This document shows, in pieces, positions 62,837 through 64,000 of a stretch of 64,000 nucleotides of DNA. Every line of letters begins with the position of its first letter. Position 1 is the first letter of the stretch. A model generated the notes under the pieces. The model did not search any database, was not told where the DNA came from, and worked only from the letters and a program-made list of their open reading frames with translations. The translations under genes were made by a program, and so were the position numbers. The DNA is from Herbiconiux daphne (lineage in GTDB: Bacteria > Actinomycetota > Actinomycetes > Actinomycetales > Microbacteriaceae): assembly GCF_024979295.1 (NCBI RefSeq), contig NZ_JANLCJ010000003.1, positions 372,001 to 436,000 of the forward strand, written 5' to 3'.

Positions 62837-63789
62837 CGCTGAGCCCTCGCCTTCGGGTCGAGAGCGTCTCTGACGACCTCACCGAGCATGATGAAGCTGA
62901 GCACGGTGATCGAGAGCGCGATGGACGGGTAGATGAGCGTTTGCGGCGCGGTGCGCAGATCGGTCTGCGCGGCGCTGATGTCGTTGCCCCACGACATGGT
63001 CGAGTTGGGCAGGCCGACGCCGAGGAACGACAGGGTCGCCTCGGCCACGATCGCGGCACCGAGCGAGATCGTGGTGACCACGATCACGGGAGCGATCGAG
63101 TTGGGCAGCACGTGACGGATCAGGATGCGGAACCGCGACACCCCGAGCGCCTGCGAGGCCATCACGTAGTCGGAGTTCTTCACCCTCAAGATCTCGGCTC
63201 TCAGCACACGAGCCGTCGCCGGCCACGCGAAGATGCCGATGGCGAGCGCGATGACGAAGACGTTCCGGTAGGCCGAGAACACCGACATGATGACGACGGC
63301 CGCCAGGATGTAGGGGATCGAGAAGAAGATGTCGCCCGCGCGGGACAGCACCGAGTCGAGCCAGCCGCCGTAGTAGCCGGCGAACATGCCGAACACGATG
63401 CCGAGCACGCTGGTGAGGATGGTGACGATGATGCCGACCGTCAGCGACGTCGACGTTCCGTGGATGATGCGCGAGAACACGTCGCAGCCCTGCTTGGTGA
63501 AACCGAGGATGTGCTCGGCCGTGGGCGCGCCGTTGCTGTTCGACAGCTGGCAGTCGTCGTTCGGCGGCACCTGGGTGAACAGGCCCGGGAACAGGGCCAC
63601 GAGCACGACCAGCAGGATGATCGCCGACGAGATCCAGAACATGGGGCGGCGGCGCATGTCGCGCCACGCGTCGATCCAGAGGTTGCTGGGGCGTTCGCCG
63701 ACCTTGACGGCGTCGACCGCGACGAGCGGGGTCTCCTCGAGAGGAGCGACGTAGTGTGCGGGGGTCGGAGGGGTCTGATTACTTGACAT
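62833..63789 (-). CDS. ABC transporter permease, DppC/OppC-like
   Basis: A 318-residue inner-membrane protein with an N-terminal cytoplasmic arm, the OppC_N region (DMRRRPMFWISSAIILLVVL) and a permease domain with the EAA-type loop SQALGVSRFRILIRHVLPNS. It forms the channel with the DppB-like partner. It overlaps the ATPase gene (ATGA, four bases) and the upstream permease gene by 11 bases. Confidence 0.93.
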   Translation of the reverse strand: MSSNQTPPTPAHYVAPLEETPLVAVDAVKVGERPSNLWIDAWRDMRRRPMFWISSAIILLVVLVALFPGLFTQVPPNDDCQLSNSNGAPTAEHILGFTKQGCDVFSRIIHGTSTSLTVGIIVTILTSVLGIVFGMFAGYYGGWLDSVLSRAGDIFFSIPYILAAVVIMSVFSAYRNVFVIALAIGIFAWPATARVLRAEILRVKNSDYVMASQALGVSRFRILIRHVLPNSIAPVIVVTTISLGAAIVAEATLSFLGVGLPNSTMSWGNDISAAQTDLRTAPQTLIYPSIALSITVLSFIMLGEVVRDALDPKARAQR

Positions 63790-64000
63790 AGCGGATCCTC
63801 GGGTCGAGAAGGCCGTAGAGGAGGTCGACGACGAGGTTGACCACCAGATAGATGAGCACCATGACGGTCACGAACGAGACCACGGTGGGGCCCTCGCCTC
63901 GGATGATCGCCTGGTAGAGCGTGCGGCCGACGCCGGGCACGTTGAAGATTCCCTCGGTGACGGTCGCGCCGACCAGCAGCACGCCGAAGTCGGTGGCCGC
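63779..64000 (-). CDS. ABC transporter permease, DppB/OppB-like, C-terminal fragment
   Basis: The last 73 residues only; the frame continues beyond the right window edge. The ending VTEGIFNVPGVGRTLYQAI, a last membrane helix (VMVLIYLVVNLVVDLLYGLL) and DPRIRYVK is the standard end of DppB-type permeases. Its stop codon overlaps the DppC start region by 11 bases. A substrate-binding lipoprotein gene would be expected upstream, outside the window. Confidence 0.9.
   Translation of the reverse strand, partial: AATDFGVLLVGATVTEGIFNVPGVGRTLYQAIIRGEGPTVVSFVTVMVLIYLVVNLVVDLLYGLLDPRIRYVK

Overview
High-GC (about 70 percent) chromosomal DNA from an actinobacterium, most likely a member of the Microbacteriaceae. 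The evidence is the near-exclusive use of GC-ending codons, frequent GTG starts, many promoters of the TANNNT type placed 6-7 bases before the start codon, an AdnAB-type end-resection pair, UPF0182, DUF3107 and DUF3117 genes, and the succinylase DAP pathway. I cannot name the genus with certainty. Coding density is very high: no gene-free stretch exceeds about 295 bases.

Layout. 1-4799: tail of an EamA-type exporter, a GH63-like glycosidase and the sufS-sufU iron-sulfur pair. 4927-12403: an accessory-looking block with an orphan gene, an XRE regulator, a large cell-wall-anchored lamin-tail protein, two small orphans, an M23-like lipoprotein, an initiator tRNA with a strong terminator and a hipBA toxin-antitoxin pair. 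12460-33630: a conserved actinobacterial core whose order, as I recall it, resembles the Rv3193c-Rv3211 region of Mycobacterium tuberculosis: UPF0182, PDZ/Lon-like protease, zincin_2 protein, E1-like protein, UvrD-type helicase, NudC, a kinase-fold protein, AdnB, AdnA, DUF3107, ferritin-like protein and DEAD-box helicase. 33664-36722: PHP phosphoesterase, aminopeptidase P and a YflT-type stress protein. 36791-62836: a second core block resembling Rv1165-Rv1234: MgtE_N/CBS protein, DUF1003, Mrp, a lipoprotein, an SDR, TatB, an O-methyltransferase, DUF3117, a PIG-V-like mannosyltransferase, dapE/dapD, citrate synthase, dapC-fdxA, a HerA-like ATPase (frameshifted), the efeUOB iron importer, an MFS exporter and TypA. 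The end carries a dipeptide/oligopeptide ABC transporter, with the DppB-like permease cut by the window edge.

How the genes work together. sufSU supplies sulfur for Fe-S assembly and Mrp is a likely Fe-S carrier. efeUOB brings in iron behind an iron-box-like operator. dapC, dapD and dapE form three steps from tetrahydrodipicolinate to LL-DAP for lysine and peptidoglycan. AdnA and AdnB are predicted to resect double-strand breaks.

The most unusual structure is a DUF559 nuclease-like gene bracketed by two copies of one long palindrome (47348-48463), inserted between dapD and the citrate synthase gene. Three more long palindromes of similar layout lie at 42042-42098, 42181-42246 and 57445-57499. 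Other notable points are a kinase-fold protein that has lost both catalytic aspartates, an orphan RiPP-cyclodehydratase-like protein overlapping the helicase gene antisense, and back-to-back leaderless promoters for dapD and dapE.
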